Positions 38,929 to 47,119 of a DNA stretch of 64,000 bases are shown one piece after another (the first letter of the stretch is position 1; each line of letters begins with the position of its first letter). Source of the stretch: Rhodobiaceae bacterium UBA7804. GTDB taxonomy: Bacteria; Pseudomonadota; Alphaproteobacteria; Parvibaculales; Parvibaculaceae. The translations under genes and the position numbers were made by a program. Below the pieces are notes generated by a model. It was not told the DNA's origin. It was given only the letters and a program-made list of their open reading frames with translations, and made no database searches. Location: NCBI GenBank assembly GCA_002480495.1, contig DLCG01000006.1, forward strand, positions 104,479-168,478. Direction: 5' to 3'.

Positions 38929-41877
38929 GTGGCAAGCGGCAAGGCGCGAGATAAGGCACCGGCGGGGAAATCCGCGGCAAAATCCCCGGAAAAGCAGAAA
39001 GGCCGCCCCATCGGCAAGGGCGACCATCTCTTCCTGGTCGATGGCTCGGGCTACATCTTCCGCGCCTATCATGCGCTGCCGCCGCTCACTCGCAAGTCCG
39101 ATGGGCTTCCTGTCGGCGCCGTCGCGGGCTTCTGCAACATGCTTTACAAGCTGATCGAGGACACGAAGGACGAGTTCGAGCCGACCCATCTCGCCGTCAT
39201 TTTCGATGCGGGCTCGAAGACTTTCCGCAACGACATTTATCCCGAATACAAGGCAAACCGGGTCGAACCGCCGGAAGATCTCGTGCCGCAGTTCTCGCTG
39301 GTGCGCGATGCGACCCGCGCCTTCGGCCTCCCCTGCATCGAAAAGCCCGGCTTCGAGGCGGACGATCTCATCGCCACCTATGCGCGGCTCGCGCATGAGG
39401 CAGGCGCGCGCGTCACCATCGTTTCTTCCGACAAGGATCTGATGCAGCTCGTGAACGACCGCGTCGACATGCTCGACACGATGAAGCTCAAGAACATTGC
39501 GCGCGACCAGGTCATCGAGAAGTTCGGCGTGCCGCCGGAAAAGGTCGTCGACGTGCAGGCGCTCGCCGGCGATTCCACCGACAACGTGCCGGGCGTCCCC
39601 GGTATCGGGATCAAGACCGCCGCGCAGCTCATCGAGGAATATGGTGATCTCGAAACGCTTCTCTCGCGCGCCACCGAGATCAAGCAGAACAAGCGTCGCG
39701 AGAACCTGATCGAATTCGCCGAACAGGCGCGCATCTCGAAGAGGCTCGTGGAACTCGACAGGAATGTTCCCGTCGAGGAGAAACTCGAGGCGATGGGTGT
39801 GCGCGAGCCTGACCCGGAAACGCTGATCGGCTTCTTCAAGGACATGGAGTTCAACACGCTGACGCGCCGCGTCGGCGAGCGTTTCAATATCGATGTGGAT
39901 GCGATCCCCGCCACCGGTGCGCACCCGCCCGCCGATCCCGACGAGGCACCGCAAAAGGAAAAGCAGGCCGTCTCGCGCACCGAACGCGGGGGAATGCCCG
40001 GAGCGACGCCGAAGGGAATCGATGCCGATTTCGCCAATGCGAATTATGTCGCGGTGACGGCCCTCCCCGATCTCGAGGAATGGGTCGCCCGCGCCCGTGA
40101 ACAGGGCTTCCTTGCCGTCGACACGGAAACGGACAGTCTCTTCCCCATGCGCGCGCGCCTCGTCGGCGTGTCGATGTCGCTTCTGCCGGGTGAGGCCTGC
40201 TACATTCCGCTGCAGCATGGCGCTGGGGATTCGCTCGATTTCGCCGACGCGGGAGGCCAGCAGCAGATAGCTCTGGGCGATGCATTGAAGGCGTTGAAGC
40301 CCCTTCTTGAAGACCGCTCGGTCCTGAAGATCGGTCAGAACCTCAAATTCGACATGATCGTCTTCCGTCAGCACGGTATCGAGCTGCGCGGCTATGACGA
40401 CACCATGCTGATGTCCTATGCGCTCGATGCCGGTGTGCATGGCCACGGCATGGACGAACTCTCCGAGCTTCATCTGGGTCACAAGCCCATTCCCTTTTCG
40501 GAAGTCGCGGGCAAGGGCAAGGCGCAGATCACCTTCGACCAGGTGCCGATCGACCGCGCCACCGCCTATGCCGCGGAAGATGCGGATGTGACGCTTCGCC
40601 TCTGGCACATATTGAAGCCGCGCCTCGTCGCCGAGCGCCGTGTCGGCGTCTACGAAATGCTGGAACGTCCGCTCGTTTCCGTTCTTGCGGAAATGGAGCG
40701 CGCTGGCGTGAAGGTCGACAAGGCGGTGCTCGCGCGTCTTTCCTCCGGCTTCGCGCAGAAGATGGCGGAATACGAGGAAGAGATCTACGAACTTGCGGGC
40801 GAGCGCTTCAATATCGGTTCGCCGAAACAGCTCGGCGAAATTCTCTTTGACAAGCAGGGGCTGGAAGGCGGCCGCAAGACGAAGACGGGCGCCTGGTCGA
40901 CCGATGCGGACACGCTGGAAATGCTGGCCGCCCAAGGTCACGATCTTCCGCAGCGCGTCCTCGACTGGCGCGGCCTTTCGAAGCTGAAAAGCACCTATAC
41001 GGACGCACTCCCCGAATATATCGATCCTGAAACGGGCCGCGTTCACACATCCTATTCGCTTGCGGCGACTTCAACCGGCCGCCTTGCTTCCACCGAACCG
41101 AACCTCCAGAACATTCCGGTTCGCACAGAGGATGGGCGCAAGATCCGCTCGGCCTTCGTCGCGGAGAAGGGCAACCTTCTCATCTCCGCCGACTACAGCC
41201 AGATCGAGCTTCGTCTCCTGGCGCATATCGCCGATATCGAGGCGCTGAAGAAGGCCTTTGCCGAAGGCCTCGACATTCATGCGATGACGGCATCGGAAAT
41301 GTTCTCGACGCCCATTAAGGGCATGGACCCGGCGGTCCGCCGCCGCGCCAAGGCGATCAATTTCGGCATCATCTACGGCATTTCCGCCTTCGGTCTTGCC
41401 AACCAGCTCGGCATTTCGCGCGGCGAGGCGGGCGAATATATCGACCGCTATTTCAAGCGCTTTCCCGGCATCCGCGACTATATGGAGAACACCAAGGATT
41501 TCGCGCACAAGAACGGCTATGTGGAAACGATCTTCGGCCGCCGCATCCACCTGCCTGCGATCAATTCGAAGAACCCGGCGGAAAAGAGCTTCATGGAGCG
41601 AGCAGCCATCAATGCGCCGATCCAGGGCTCGGCGGCGGATATCATCCGCCGCGCCATGATCCGCATGCCGCGCGCGCTGATGGATGCGAAGCTCGCCGCT
41701 CGCATGCTCCTGCAGGTCCATGACGAACTGATCTTCGAGGTTCCGGAAAAGGAGGCGAAGAAAAGCTGCGAGACTGTCGCAGGCGTCATGTCGTCGGCGG
41801 CCGCTCCCGCGGTTCACCTTTCCGTTCCGCTCGACGTCGATGCGCGCGCCGCGAAAAACTGGGACGAAGCGCATTAG
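38929..41877 (+). CDS. polA: DNA polymerase I
   Basis: The 982-residue protein has all three activities. The 5'-3' exonuclease domain (about 30-310) contains DKDLMQLV and GDSTDNVPG. The 3'-5' exonuclease domain (about 390-580) has the intact metal site DTETDS. The polymerase domain shows motif A DYSQIELR, motif B RRRAKAINFGIIYG and motif C QVHDELIFE. It removes RNA primers and fills gaps in repair. The N-terminal 30 residues are a basic, Lys/Ala-rich extension. The start is GTG 38929. A membrane protein gene follows after 31 bp and may be cotranscribed. Confidence 0.97.
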   Translation: MASGKARDKAPAGKSAAKSPEKQKGRPIGKGDHLFLVDGSGYIFRAYHALPPLTRKSDGLPVGAVAGFCNMLYKLIEDTKDEFEPTHLAVIFDAGSKTFRNDIYPEYKANRVEPPEDLVPQFSLVRDATRAFGLPCIEKPGFEADDLIATYARLAHEAGARVTIVSSDKDLMQLVNDRVDMLDTMKLKNIARDQVIEKFGVPPEKVVDVQALAGDSTDNVPGVPGIGIKTAAQLIEEYGDLETLLSRATEIKQNKRRENLIEFAEQARISKRLVELDRNVPVEEKLEAMGVREPDPETLIGFFKDMEFNTLTRRVGERFNIDVDAIPATGAHPPADPDEAPQKEKQAVSRTERGGMPGATPKGIDADFANANYVAVTALPDLEEWVARAREQGFLAVDTETDSLFPMRARLVGVSMSLLPGEACYIPLQHGAGDSLDFADAGGQQQIALGDALKALKPLLEDRSVLKIGQNLKFDMIVFRQHGIELRGYDDTMLMSYALDAGVHGHGMDELSELHLGHKPIPFSEVAGKGKAQITFDQVPIDRATAYAAEDADVTLRLWHILKPRLVAERRVGVYEMLERPLVSVLAEMERAGVKVDKAVLARLSSGFAQKMAEYEEEIYELAGERFNIGSPKQLGEILFDKQGLEGGRKTKTGAWSTDADTLEMLAAQGHDLPQRVLDWRGLSKLKSTYTDALPEYIDPETGRVHTSYSLAATSTGRLASTEPNLQNIPVRTEDGRKIRSAFVAEKGNLLISADYSQIELRLLAHIADIEALKKAFAEGLDIHAMTASEMFSTPIKGMDPAVRRRAKAINFGIIYGISAFGLANQLGISRGEAGEYIDRYFKRFPGIRDYMENTKDFAHKNGYVETIFGRRIHLPAINSKNPAEKSFMERAAINAPIQGSAADIIRRAMIRMPRALMDAKLAARMLLQVHDELIFEVPEKEAKKSCETVAGVMSSAAAPAVHLSVPLDVDARAAKNWDEAH

Positions 41878-41908
41878 GAAGTCGGGCACATAGCAAAGAG
41901 GCGAGATC

Positions 41909-42952
41909 ATGGGGGAGGATCGCCGGAAAAGCTGGGAGAACGCGCTGGCGGACGCGCTGCCGGTGAACCCCTTTGTAACCGGGGCGCTTGCCGCTGCGCT
42001 CTTCTTCGCGAGTTTCCTTTTTACCGCTTTCGTCTTTGGCGGGCGGATTGTCGTCGTCGGCGATGGCAATGTGTCGCTCTCGGGCGATGCGTGGGCGGCG
42101 CTCGCCCTGTCGCTCCTGTGGTTCGCAATCCTCGGCATCGGCCGCTACACCGTCATCGGCAATCTTCGAGACGCGCGTTCTCTTATGGGGATCGCGCCTC
42201 ACATCTCGGCGGAGAAGGTCGAGAGTTACACAAGCGGCGTCACGCCGGGTGAATTGTCTCGCTCCCGATTGGCGGGGCTGCTGGGCTTCGTCGCGGGTGG
42301 CGCGCTCCATGCCGTTGCAGTGCTGGACGTTCTCCGGAAGGGCCTTGCCGCTTTCGCAAATCCGGTAGATGTCTGGATGCTTGCCATGGTGGCGCTGCTT
42401 GGCATGCAGCTCTTGCGCCGTATCTATTTCCTGCGCGGCGACACCGGCCTCTTCTCGGAATCCCTGAAAGGACTCGATCCCGACCTCTCCGATCTTTCGC
42501 GCCTCGATGTGTTTGGCCGCGTCGCTCTTCGCGGTGCGCTTCCGTGGTTCACGGTTGCGGGCATCCTCTCCCTGCTCATCGTGGGACAGGATGCCGACGG
42601 CATCACGATACCCGCGCTCATTCTCTCGCTCGCCGCCGCCTTTTTCGTCTTTACGCGGCCCATGCTCCGCGCCCATCGCGTGATCCGCAAGGCGAAACTC
42701 CGCAATCTTGCCGGGTTGCGCGCCCGCATCGTCGAGAACGAAAAGGCTCTTCGTGAGGGCGGGCAGGTAGCGCGCGACGCGGCGCTCATGTTGCCCGCGT
42801 TGATCGCACTCGAAACGCGGCTTGAACGCCTCGGCGAATGGCCGCTCGATCTGCAGACGGCCGGCCGCCTCATTCTCTACGCCGCGATCCCGCTGGGCTC
42901 CTGGTTTTGCGCCAGCATTGTCAATATCGCGCTGGAAGCCCTGATTTCCTGA
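41909..42952 (+). CDS. Hypothetical multi-pass membrane protein
   Basis: The 347-residue protein has about seven hydrophobic segments, for example near residues 22-45, 63-80, 125-145, 152-167, 215-230, 236-250 and 320-340, with a charged cytoplasmic part around 255-300. I do not recognise a family or catalytic motif. It follows polA closely. It could be a transporter-like or membrane-scaffold protein. Codon use and GC content match the neighbours, so it is a real native gene. Confidence 0.7.
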   Translation: MGEDRRKSWENALADALPVNPFVTGALAAALFFASFLFTAFVFGGRIVVVGDGNVSLSGDAWAALALSLLWFAILGIGRYTVIGNLRDARSLMGIAPHISAEKVESYTSGVTPGELSRSRLAGLLGFVAGGALHAVAVLDVLRKGLAAFANPVDVWMLAMVALLGMQLLRRIYFLRGDTGLFSESLKGLDPDLSDLSRLDVFGRVALRGALPWFTVAGILSLLIVGQDADGITIPALILSLAAAFFVFTRPMLRAHRVIRKAKLRNLAGLRARIVENEKALREGGQVARDAALMLPALIALETRLERLGEWPLDLQTAGRLILYAAIPLGSWFCASIVNIALEALIS

Positions 42953-43049
42953 GATTTCCGGGCATTGCCCGGTCGGGTCCTGTACCCCATATCATGGGAA
43001 CGGAATGGCGCCCGAGCCGTTCTTTCTCCACAAACTGGAGGTGCGTTCC

Positions 43050-43343
43050 TTGACCAGCAACGGAAAAGAGAAACAGGCCGACTGCAAGAACAAGGTCACG
43101 GAGGCGGAAAAGGAATCCTTTCCCTCCAGCGATCCGCCGGCATGGACGAGCGGCGAAGCCTCGCCTGAGGCGGATGCGAAGCGTGCCGAGCGCAAGGCCG
43201 AAGAGGCCGAGAAGAAGCGCGCCCATGAGCAGGAATGCGTCGACGAAACGCTCGACGAAAGCTTTCCCGCTTCCGACCCTCCCTCGTGGACGGGCACTCA
43301 TGCGGGCGATAGCCACGATCAGGGCGGCGGCAGGAAAAAATAG
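43050..43343 (+). CDS. Small protein with duplicated ESFP-x-SDPP-x-WT motif
   Basis: The 97-residue product is very hydrophilic, rich in Glu, Lys and Ala, and carries the motif ESFP-x-SDPP-x-WT twice, at about residues 22-33 and 70-81, joined by a charged coiled-coil-like linker. TTG 43050 is taken as the start because GGAGG lies eight bases upstream; ATG 43005 in frame would add 15 residues. Short proteins with this motif are widespread in alphaproteobacteria, usually with one copy, and have no known function. It is followed by a strong terminator. Confidence 0.6.
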   Translation: MTSNGKEKQADCKNKVTEAEKESFPSSDPPAWTSGEASPEADAKRAERKAEEAEKKRAHEQECVDETLDESFPASDPPSWTGTHAGDSHDQGGGRKK

Positions 43344-43364
43344 GCCGCCGGAAGAGATTCACGA

Positions 43365-43399
43365 AAAGGCCCGGAAGGCGGAATGCCTCCCGGGCCTTT
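43365..43399. terminator. Rho-independent terminator between convergent genes
   Basis: AAAGGCCCGG (43365-43374) pairs with CCGGGCCTTT (43390-43399), with an inner AGGC/GCCT stem. It separates the small motif protein gene from the convergent GST-like gene and has A/T ends for both directions. Confidence 0.8.
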
Positions 43400-43412
43400 G
43401 TCGTTTCGTCGT

Positions 43413-44147
43413 TCACGCCGCGAGCGTAAGTGTGATTTTCTGGCGCTGGCGTCTTGCGGCGTAAAGTTCGCCCATCCGCTCTGTGTGCAGAACGAGGTTC
43501 GGGTAGGAAAGCGCCGCCTCCTTCAGCGGTGTTTCGATATCCGGCCCAATGATGTTGATCAGCGCGGAATAGACGGTGATATCGGCAAGATGCGGCTCAT
43601 TGCCGAAAAAGAACGGCTTGTCGCCGAGCAGCATGGCGAGCGCCGCGAGATCCCTGGCGCCGAGATCGTAAATCTCCTCGCTTGTGTGCCGGCCGAGCCC
43701 CTGGCTTCCCAGCGCCGCCAGCATGTCCCGCCGCGCCATCCGCGGCACGATGAGCGAAAGCGGGAAGGGCAGTCCGGTGAAGAACATGGCCTTTACCACC
43801 TCCCAATTGTCGGCCCAGCGGCTGTGAACGATCGCCCAGTAGAGCCGCTCCTCCACCATTCGCTCGATGACGTGCGACTGCGCCCTCTCCAGATCGCTGA
43901 GGCCGCGGTCGAGATCCACGCCGAGCTTCTCCTTGAGGTGGTAGAGAATCAACGTTGAATCGCCGATGCGCTTGCCCTCGATCTCGATGAAGGGCAGCTT
44001 TCCCTTGGGGCCTTTCGCCGGGTCCATCTCGTACCAGAGCTCATGCGGCACACCGGCAAGCCGCAGCGCCGCTTCGAGTTTCACGCAGAACTGGCTCGGA
44101 TTGGGCGTGCCCTTGAGGCTCGCCGGAAAGGTGTAGAGGCGGATCAT
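43413..44147 (-). CDS. Glutathione S-transferase-like protein (Fax/metaxin type)
   Basis: The 244-residue protein has an N-terminal thioredoxin-like half (TFPASLKGTPNPSQFCVKLE, then GKLPFIEIEGKRIGDSTLI) and a helical C-terminal half ending in the NEPHLADITVYSAL motif. It matches the GST group related to failed-axon-connections and metaxin proteins rather than classic GSTs. The enzymatic role is uncertain. It is divergent from a YafY-type regulator, and the 105-bp gap has direct repeats that may be its operator. Confidence 0.82.
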   Translation of the reverse strand: MIRLYTFPASLKGTPNPSQFCVKLEAALRLAGVPHELWYEMDPAKGPKGKLPFIEIEGKRIGDSTLILYHLKEKLGVDLDRGLSDLERAQSHVIERMVEERLYWAIVHSRWADNWEVVKAMFFTGLPFPLSLIVPRMARRDMLAALGSQGLGRHTSEEIYDLGARDLAALAMLLGDKPFFFGNEPHLADITVYSALINIIGPDIETPLKEAALSYPNLVLHTERMGELYAARRQRQKITLTLAA

Positions 44148-44179
44148 GGCTCATCTCCGTGGTTGACCGTTTTCCCTTA

Positions 44180-44217
44180 TACTGACACCCTACTGACAAC
44201 ATGCCGTCAGCAGTGTC
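44180..44217. promoter_or_regulatory. YafY-type operator candidate
   Basis: TACTGACA occurs at 44180-44187 and 44191-44198, 11 bp apart (one helical turn), followed by CTGAC/GTCAG (44193-44197/44206-44210) and GACAC/GTGTC inverted pairs. The site lies in the gap between the GST and YafY genes. Confidence 0.5.
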
Positions 44218-44252
44218 GTGGCATGGTCCCGCTCCTTGAAAGGGAGAAGCCG

Positions 44253-44987
44253 ATGCGCCGCGCCAACCGCCTCTTCGATATCGTCGAATATCTGCGCCGA
44301 GCGAAGCGCGTGGTCACCGCGCAGGAACTCGCCCGCGAGATGGAGGTCTCGGTTCGCACCGTCTATCGCGACATCGCCGACCTGCAGGCGAGCCGCGTGC
44401 CGGTCGAGGGCGAGGCGGGTATCGGCTACATGATGCGCTCGGGCTATGAGCTTCCGCCGCTCATGTTCACCGAAGACGAGATCGAGGCGCTTGTTTTCGG
44501 CGCGCGCATGGTTCGCGCCTGGGGCGATGCCGCCTTCACCGGCGCGGCCGATGCCGCCGTCGCGAAGATCCGTGCGGTCCTGCCCGACAGGCTGGAGCGC
44601 ATCGCGGAGACGACGCGCCTTACCGTCGCCCCCCGCCGTACCGACCCGAAGGATGGCTACAGCAGGCATCTGACGCCGGTTCGCCGGGCGATCCGCGACC
44701 GCCGCATTCTCGCGATCGACTATGAGGCGCTGACCGGCGATCGCACGCACCGCAAGGTGCGGCCCCTCGGGCTCGCCTTTTTCGGGCCCTTCTGGATGCT
44801 GGCCGCCTGGTGCGAACTGCGCGGCGACTTCCGCACCTTCCGCATCGAGCGCATCCGCTCGCTGAAGGTGTCGGAAGAAACCTTCAGGGACGAGAAGGGA
44901 AAGACGATGGAGGACTTTCTCGCGCGCCCCGGCGAGGATTGTTACGCGGATGCGCGCGAGCGCATGCCTGCCGTCGCCGCGAAATAG
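44253..44987 (+). CDS. YafY-family HTH/WYL-domain transcriptional regulator
   Basis: The 244-residue protein has an N-terminal DeoR-like winged helix (about residues 1-60; VSVRTVYRDIADLQ) and a C-terminal WYL-type domain (about 135-215; RRILAIDYEALTGDRTHRKVRPLGL), the YafY layout. Such regulators often control a single divergent gene. Here the partner is the GST-like gene. ATG 44253 is supported by AGGGAGA. WYL domains bind nucleic acid or small ligands; the signal is unknown. Confidence 0.87.
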   Translation: MRRANRLFDIVEYLRRAKRVVTAQELAREMEVSVRTVYRDIADLQASRVPVEGEAGIGYMMRSGYELPPLMFTEDEIEALVFGARMVRAWGDAAFTGAADAAVAKIRAVLPDRLERIAETTRLTVAPRRTDPKDGYSRHLTPVRRAIRDRRILAIDYEALTGDRTHRKVRPLGLAFFGPFWMLAAWCELRGDFRTFRIERIRSLKVSEETFRDEKGKTMEDFLARPGEDCYADARERMPAVAAK

Positions 44988-44998
44988 ACGGGCATTGA

Positions 44999-45028
44999 AA
45001 AAGCCCGGAGGTTTCCCTCCGGGCTTTT
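44999..45028. terminator. Rho-independent terminator between convergent genes
   Basis: AAAAGCCCGGAGG pairs with CCTCCGGGCTTTT around a TTTC loop. It lies between the YafY gene and the convergent pckA gene, and both can use it. Confidence 0.85.
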
Positions 45029-45050
45029 CCGTTTCGTCTGAACTGTCCGC

Positions 45051-46664
45051 TTACTCGGCGGCGCGGGCGGGTGCGGGCGCCGCGGCGCGCACATCCGGGT
45101 CCACATGCGCTTCGAACTTTGCGAAGTTCTCGATGAACATGTTCACCAGCTTCTGCGCCTGCGCGTCATAGGCCGCCTTGTCGGCCCAGGTTTCGCGCGG
45201 ATTGAGGATCGCATTGTCGACGCCCGGAACGCTTACCGGAACCTCGAAGCCGAAATTCGGATCGGTGCGGAATTCGACATTGTTCAGCGATCCGTCGAGC
45301 GCGGCGGCAAGCAGCGCGCGCGTCGCCTTGATCGGCATGCGCGAGCCCGTGCCGTAGACGCCGCCCGTCCAGCCCGTGTTGACGAGCCAGCACGACACCT
45401 TGTGTTCGGCGATGAGGTCGCGCAGCAGGTTGCCGTATTCGGTCGGGTGGCGCGACATGAAGGGAGCGCCGAAGCAGGTCGAGAAGGTTGCTTCCGGTTC
45501 CGTCACGCCCTTTTCCGTGCCGGCGACCTTCGCGGTGTAGCCGGAGAGGAAGTGGTACATCGCCTGGGAAGGCGTGAGCCGTGCCACCGGCGGCAGGACC
45601 GAGAAGGCGTCTGCCGTCAGCATGATGATGTTCTTGGGATGCGGCGCGCGGCCCGTGGGGCTCGCGTTCGGGATGAAGGAGAGCGGATAGGCGCCGCGGG
45701 AATTCTCGGCGAGCGCGGCGCTGTCGAGATCGAGCGTGCGCGTGTCCTCGTCCATCACCACGTTTTCGAGCACGGTGCCGAAGCGCTGCGTCGTCGCGTA
45801 GATTTCCGGTTCGGCCTCGGCCGAGAGCTTGATCATCTTCGCATAGCAGCCGCCTTCGAAGTTGAAGACGCCGTTTTCCGACCAGCCATGCTCGTCGTCG
45901 CCGATCAGCGTGCGCGTGGCGACGGCCGAAAGCGTCGTCTTGCCGGTGCCGGACAAGCCGAAGAAGATCGCCGTGTCGCCTTCCTCGCCGACATTCGCCG
46001 AGCAGTGCATCGGCATGACGCGTTTCGCCGGCAGGTCGTAATTCAGCATCGAGAAGACGGACTTCTTGATTTCACCGGCATAGGACGTGCCGCCGATGAG
46101 GACGATGCGCTTGGCGAAGTTGCAGGCGATGACGGTGCCGGTGCGCACGCCGTACTTCTCGGGATCGGCTTCGAAGCTCGGCAGGTCGATGATCGTGAAC
46201 TGCGGCAGGAAGTCGTCGAGTTCTTCCGGCTTCGGTTCGATGAGGAGATTCTGGATGAAGAGAGAGTGCCAGGCGTATTCCGTGTAGACGCGGGTCGCGA
46301 GGCGATGGGTCGGGTCGGCGCCGCCGAAGAGGTCCTGGATGAAGAGTTCCTTGCCCTCGGCGTGTTTCAGCATGTCGGCGTGGAGGAGGTCGAAGGCTTC
46401 CGGCGTCATCGACTTGTTGTTGTCCCACCAGACGGTCTTTTCGGTGGAGGCGTCGCGGACGATGAACTTGTCCTTGGCGGAGCGGCCGGTGTGGACCCCG
46501 GTCTTCACCACGAGCGGGCCGTTGGCGGCGACATGGCCCTCGCCCCGGCGGATCGCTTCCTCGTAGAGCGCCGCCGGACGGTAGTTCCAGTGCGTCGCTG
46601 CGAGATTCTTGAAGCCGCTTGTCTCGGCGCCATGTTTGCTGATGTAGGGCCCGGTCTGTTTCAC
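45051..46664 (-). CDS. pckA: ATP-dependent phosphoenolpyruvate carboxykinase
   Basis: The 537-residue protein has the PckA signatures: the kinase-1a P-loop GLSGTGKTTLSA, the metal-site block near GGTSYAGEIKKSVF and MPMHCSANVGEEGD. It converts oxaloacetate to PEP at the entry to gluconeogenesis. GTG 46664 is the start: AGGAG lies six bases upstream and the protein then opens with KQTGPY, as in other alphaproteobacterial PckA. A longer upstream frame is not used. In related bacteria pckA lies beside chvI-chvG-hprK; here only the M20 peptidase gene intervenes. Confidence 0.96.
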   Translation of the reverse strand: MKQTGPYISKHGAETSGFKNLAATHWNYRPAALYEEAIRRGEGHVAANGPLVVKTGVHTGRSAKDKFIVRDASTEKTVWWDNNKSMTPEAFDLLHADMLKHAEGKELFIQDLFGGADPTHRLATRVYTEYAWHSLFIQNLLIEPKPEELDDFLPQFTIIDLPSFEADPEKYGVRTGTVIACNFAKRIVLIGGTSYAGEIKKSVFSMLNYDLPAKRVMPMHCSANVGEEGDTAIFFGLSGTGKTTLSAVATRTLIGDDEHGWSENGVFNFEGGCYAKMIKLSAEAEPEIYATTQRFGTVLENVVMDEDTRTLDLDSAALAENSRGAYPLSFIPNASPTGRAPHPKNIIMLTADAFSVLPPVARLTPSQAMYHFLSGYTAKVAGTEKGVTEPEATFSTCFGAPFMSRHPTEYGNLLRDLIAEHKVSCWLVNTGWTGGVYGTGSRMPIKATRALLAAALDGSLNNVEFRTDPNFGFEVPVSVPGVDNAILNPRETWADKAAYDAQAQKLVNMFIENFAKFEAHVDPDVRAAAPAPARAAE

Positions 46665-47119
46665 GCTTCTCTCCTCGTGGTCCTTGGTTGGCCCGTTCGG
46701 GCCTTTCATCCAGTTGTTGACCGCCGCCGGACCGCCTCGCGGCCGGGGCCGAACTCTATCATGGGTCGCGCGCTTCCTGCAGGATTGCGCTGGCCGGCGG
46801 CGAATTTTCGCCGGAAACGAAGCAAAAGCGGGGCCACGCCCTTTTTGGACGGGCCCGCGGCGCCCCGGAAAATCGGCGTCAACATAGTTCCCGGCCTTGG
46901 GCGGCGCAACCGCTTTGCGAGCCGCTTGCAAGCGGTGCGGCGATGCGTCCCCGCTTTCCCCGCGGCACCTCGCCCTGCCGGGGAAAAGTGCCGGTTTTAT
47001 TGCCCGAAACGGGCCCTTGGTTAACGAAGCGGTGCTCCGGCGAAGCCCGCCTGCCGCTTTTTGCGGCAGCTAGAGGGGGCTAGCGGCTCCCTTTCTCTCC
47101 GCAAGCGCCGCTGACGTCC
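46665..47119. other. Intergenic region upstream of pckA
   Basis: This 455-bp gap follows the M20 peptidase gene and precedes pckA, both on the minus strand. It holds a 14-bp palindrome CCGCTTGCAAGCGG (46922-46935) and a hairpin CTGCCGC/GCGGCAG (47051-47069). The palindrome is a candidate operator for a catabolic regulator of pckA. No gene is evident. Confidence 0.45.

Noticed and set aside
38653..41046. A 797-codon minus-strand open frame opposite polA
   Set aside because: It is the shadow of polA in a GC-rich genome; polA has all catalytic motifs on the plus strand and the shadow protein has none.
45105..47024. A 639-codon plus-strand frame opposite pckA
   Set aside because: pckA is unmistakable on the minus strand; the antisense frame has no recognisable domain.
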